This document shows positions 4,427-6,083 of a DNA stretch of 6,083 nucleotides, in pieces. Position 1 is the stretch's first letter. The number at the start of each line of letters is the position of its first letter. The DNA is taken from assembly GCA_000715855.1 (NCBI GenBank), contig KL571198.1, positions 153,478-159,560 of the forward strand, in the 5' to 3' direction. Made by a program: the position numbers and the translations under genes. The notes below the pieces were generated by a model. It saw nothing but the letters and a program-made list of their open reading frames with translations, searched no databases and had not been told where the DNA came from. Source of the DNA: Actinoplanes liguriensis. GTDB lineage: Bacteria; Actinomycetota; Actinomycetes; Mycobacteriales; Micromonosporaceae.

Positions 4427-6083
4427 ATGTCGCGCGATCGGCGCGGTGCGGACGCTTGGCCCATCCCGGAAACAGACGTCGACGAATCCGGCACCCGGTG
4501 GTCGGCCCTGACCGACACCGGCAGCATGACGCCGAGCCCCGAGGCACTCACCTGGCAGCGCCGCGCGGACGCGTGGGCGCAGCAGAGTGAGGTCGAGCCG
4601 TACACGGGCGGCGGCGGTCAGGCCATCGAGCCGGCGAACCGCTGGTCCGACGTCGCCTCCACCGGCCGCCCCACCTTCCCCGCTGACGGCGCCGGCTGGC
4701 GCACGCAGACGTCGGAGTGGCGGGCCACCGGCGCGCGCTGGCGGCAGACCACCGAGTGGCGCTCGTCCACCGGCTCGCACGTCTGGCGTTCGACCACCGA
4801 GGCCTGGCAGTCGGACAACGAGGCGGAGACGTCGGTCGACCGCCCCGCCGTGCCGGACCGCCCGACCATCTCCGGCACCGCCTGGCCCACGCCCGCGCTG
4901 GAGTCCGGCCGGGACAGCAGCCGGGATGTCTCGTCGAGCTGGTCGGAGACCCCGTCCTGGCAGCGCGACGCGGATCCGCCGGGCCGTGCCGCGACCACTC
5001 CCGTCGAGCAGACGTGGAGCAGCTCCAGCACGCCGTCCTGGCAGCAGCCGTCCGCGCAGACGCCGTCCTGGCAGCAGTCCGGCCAGGCCTCGCAGACCCC
5101 CTCGTGGCAGCAGCAGTCGGCTCCGACGCCGTCGTGGCAGCAGTCCGCGCCGCCGCCCACCCCGTCCTGGCAGCAGCGGCCCGCTGCCGACTCCTGGTCG
5201 CCGTCCGCGCCGGCCAGCGGTTCCTGGTCGGCCGAGAGCGCCGCGCCCTCGTCGTCGCGGGCTCCCGACCGACGCTCCCCGGGGGAGAACACCACCGACG
5301 TCGCCGGCTGGGACCGGTCCGACGGTCCGGGCTGGCAGAGCGGCCCGCGCGACGACGGCCGGCACTTCGTCCGGGAGGACGACCGGGCTGCCTGGCGCCG
5401 GGCCGACGACGAGTGGTCGACGCGACGTGGCCGCCGACGAGCGCCCGAGCCCGACGTGCAGCCGTCCGGCGGCACCGGCTGGTCCGGCACCCCCGACCAG
5501 GACAATTGGGCAGGTCACGCCGACACCGGCAACATCTTCGCGTCGGGTTCCCCCGCGCCCGATCCGGGCCCGCCCGCGCCGTCGTGGGGCAGCCGTTCGA
5601 TCCGCCGTAACTACGAGGCCGACGAGCCGGCCCGCCGCCCTTACCCCGCGGAGCAGGACAGCGGCGCCTATGGCGAGCCGAGCGGTGCCTATGGCGAGCG
5701 CAACAACGGCCAGACCCCTATTCAGTACGGCGTTCGTCCCCCGTCCGCACGCCGGGCGCCCGACGATGCCCCGCCGACCGGCCCGAGCAGCCCGGTCGAG
5801 AGCGCGGCCGGCACCGGTGGCCTGCCGGAGCGCCAGCGTGGCGAGAGCCGTCGCGGTGCCCGCGGGCCGAAGCGCTACAACGCCAACCCGACGAACTGGC
5901 GCGAGGACACCACCTCGTGGGAGGCGGAGCCGGACACCAGCAACTGGACCCGCGACCCGGACACCGGCCAGTGGAGCCGTGGCGAGGAAGACCCGCGCGT
6001 GCTGGCCTGGCGTGCCGAGGCGGCCCGTCGCGAGCAGATGCGGCAGGACGACAGCGGCGCCCAGGCCGATCAGCCCTCCAGCT
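4427..6083 (+). CDS. Trp-rich, low-complexity, predicted disordered protein with TPSWQQ repeats (3' end outside window)
   Basis: ATG 4427 opens a frame that stays open to the last base: 552 codons, no stop. I do not recognise the protein. By my count it has 34 Trp (about 6 percent, several times normal), no Cys, a single Lys, and very few Ile, Leu or Phe, in a Ser/Pro/Gln/Asp/Arg-rich background, so most of it should be disordered. Three parts are seen: a WR-repeat segment with Trp at 91, 98, 105, 111, 120 and 127; a TPSWQQ segment with PSWQQ at 203, 213, 225, 235 and 246 and a degenerate copy (PSWQR) at 176; and a later Asp/Arg/Gly-rich part with two GAYGE copies and NW/SW/QW motifs before the edge. 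No signal peptide or membrane span occurs in the visible part. Almost every codon ends in G or C, supporting real coding. An in-frame GTG at 4394 would add 11 residues but has no ribosome site. Divergent from dnaB; function unknown. Confidence 0.85.
   Translation, partial: MSRDRRGADAWPIPETDVDESGTRWSALTDTGSMTPSPEALTWQRRADAWAQQSEVEPYTGGGGQAIEPANRWSDVASTGRPTFPADGAGWRTQTSEWRATGARWRQTTEWRSSTGSHVWRSTTEAWQSDNEAETSVDRPAVPDRPTISGTAWPTPALESGRDSSRDVSSSWSETPSWQRDADPPGRAATTPVEQTWSSSSTPSWQQPSAQTPSWQQSGQASQTPSWQQQSAPTPSWQQSAPPPTPSWQQRPAADSWSPSAPASGSWSAESAAPSSSRAPDRRSPGENTTDVAGWDRSDGPGWQSGPRDDGRHFVREDDRAAWRRADDEWSTRRGRRRAPEPDVQPSGGTGWSGTPDQDNWAGHADTGNIFASGSPAPDPGPPAPSWGSRSIRRNYEADEPARRPYPAEQDSGAYGEPSGAYGERNNGQTPIQYGVRPPSARRAPDDAPPTGPSSPVESAAGTGGLPERQRGESRRGARGPKRYNANPTNWREDTTSWEAEPDTSNWTRDPDTGQWSRGEEDPRVLAWRAEAARREQMRQDDSGAQADQPSS
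5033..5176 (+). repeat. Five in-frame 15-bp repeats encoding PSWQQ
   Basis: Copies of CCGTCCTGGCAGCAG (or with synonymous changes such as CCGTCGTGG) begin at 5033, 5063, 5099, 5129 and 5162; a sixth degenerate copy is at 4952. Spacings of 30, 36, 30 and 33 bases are multiples of three, so the frame is kept. Wobble differences show that the copies are not all recent. Confidence 0.8.

Noticed and set aside
4618..5505. 295-codon minus-strand frame with CCQDGV repeats
   Set aside because: The repeats are only the complement of the PSWQQ-coding repeats; no start signal or domain is seen.
4262..5518. 418-codon minus-strand frame opposite the Trp-rich gene
   Set aside because: Its product is Gly/Arg/Ala low complexity, it has no ribosome site, and it is explained by mirror codon bias of the plus-strand gene.
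4717..5610. 297-codon plus-strand frame overlapping the Trp-rich gene
   Set aside because: It is a different frame with Arg/Ala/Val-rich shadow composition; the frame from 4427 has the right third-base bias and runs further.

Overview
The base composition is very high in G+C, third codon positions are almost always G or C, a GTG start is used for dnaB and probably for the YbaB-like gene, and the replicative helicase is of the actinobacterial type. Together these point to an actinobacterium. A Micromonosporaceae / Actinoplanes-like host is my best guess from gene style, but it is inference, not something the sequence proves.

Layout. (1) 1-518, +: the 3' end of a polytopic membrane protein resembling GT-C / GT87 (DUF2029) glycosyltransferases. 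(2) 542-943, +: a small TFIIB-type zinc-ribbon protein with a Pro/His/Tyr-rich tail, essentially abutting gene 1. (3) 944-1794: about 850 bases with no credible gene. It starts with a strong UUCG-capped hairpin and ends in a markedly A+T-richer stretch holding a perfect 14-bp palindrome and nested TCAC/GTGA inverted repeats. (4) 1795-2160, +: a YbaB/EbfC-like nucleoid-associated protein with a clear Shine-Dalgarno site. (5) 2149-2560: two blocks of non-coding tandem repeats, five units of about 44 bp and then six of about 31 bp, filling the gap between the convergent YbaB-like and dnaB genes. A hairpin lies just past the dnaB stop. (6) 2582-4015, -: complete dnaB. (7) 4016-4426: the divergent gap between dnaB and gene 8, with a same-orientation, roughly helically phased array of DnaA-box-like 9-mers including one perfect box. 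(8) 4427-6083, +: the 5' 552 codons of an extraordinary Trp-rich, predicted disordered protein (34 Trp) with TPSWQQ repeats, running off the window. It appears to be transcribed without a leader.

How it fits together. DnaB unwinds the chromosome at replication forks. The DnaA-box cluster in its upstream region suggests that the initiator DnaA could tune dnaB and/or the divergent Trp-rich gene, or be titrated there. The YbaB-like protein is a small chromosome-binding protein and may be controlled by the palindromic operator upstream. The membrane protein and zinc-ribbon gene look like a separate two-gene unit. The parts most worth a second look are the DnaA-box array, the Trp-rich protein and the convergent tandem-repeat island.
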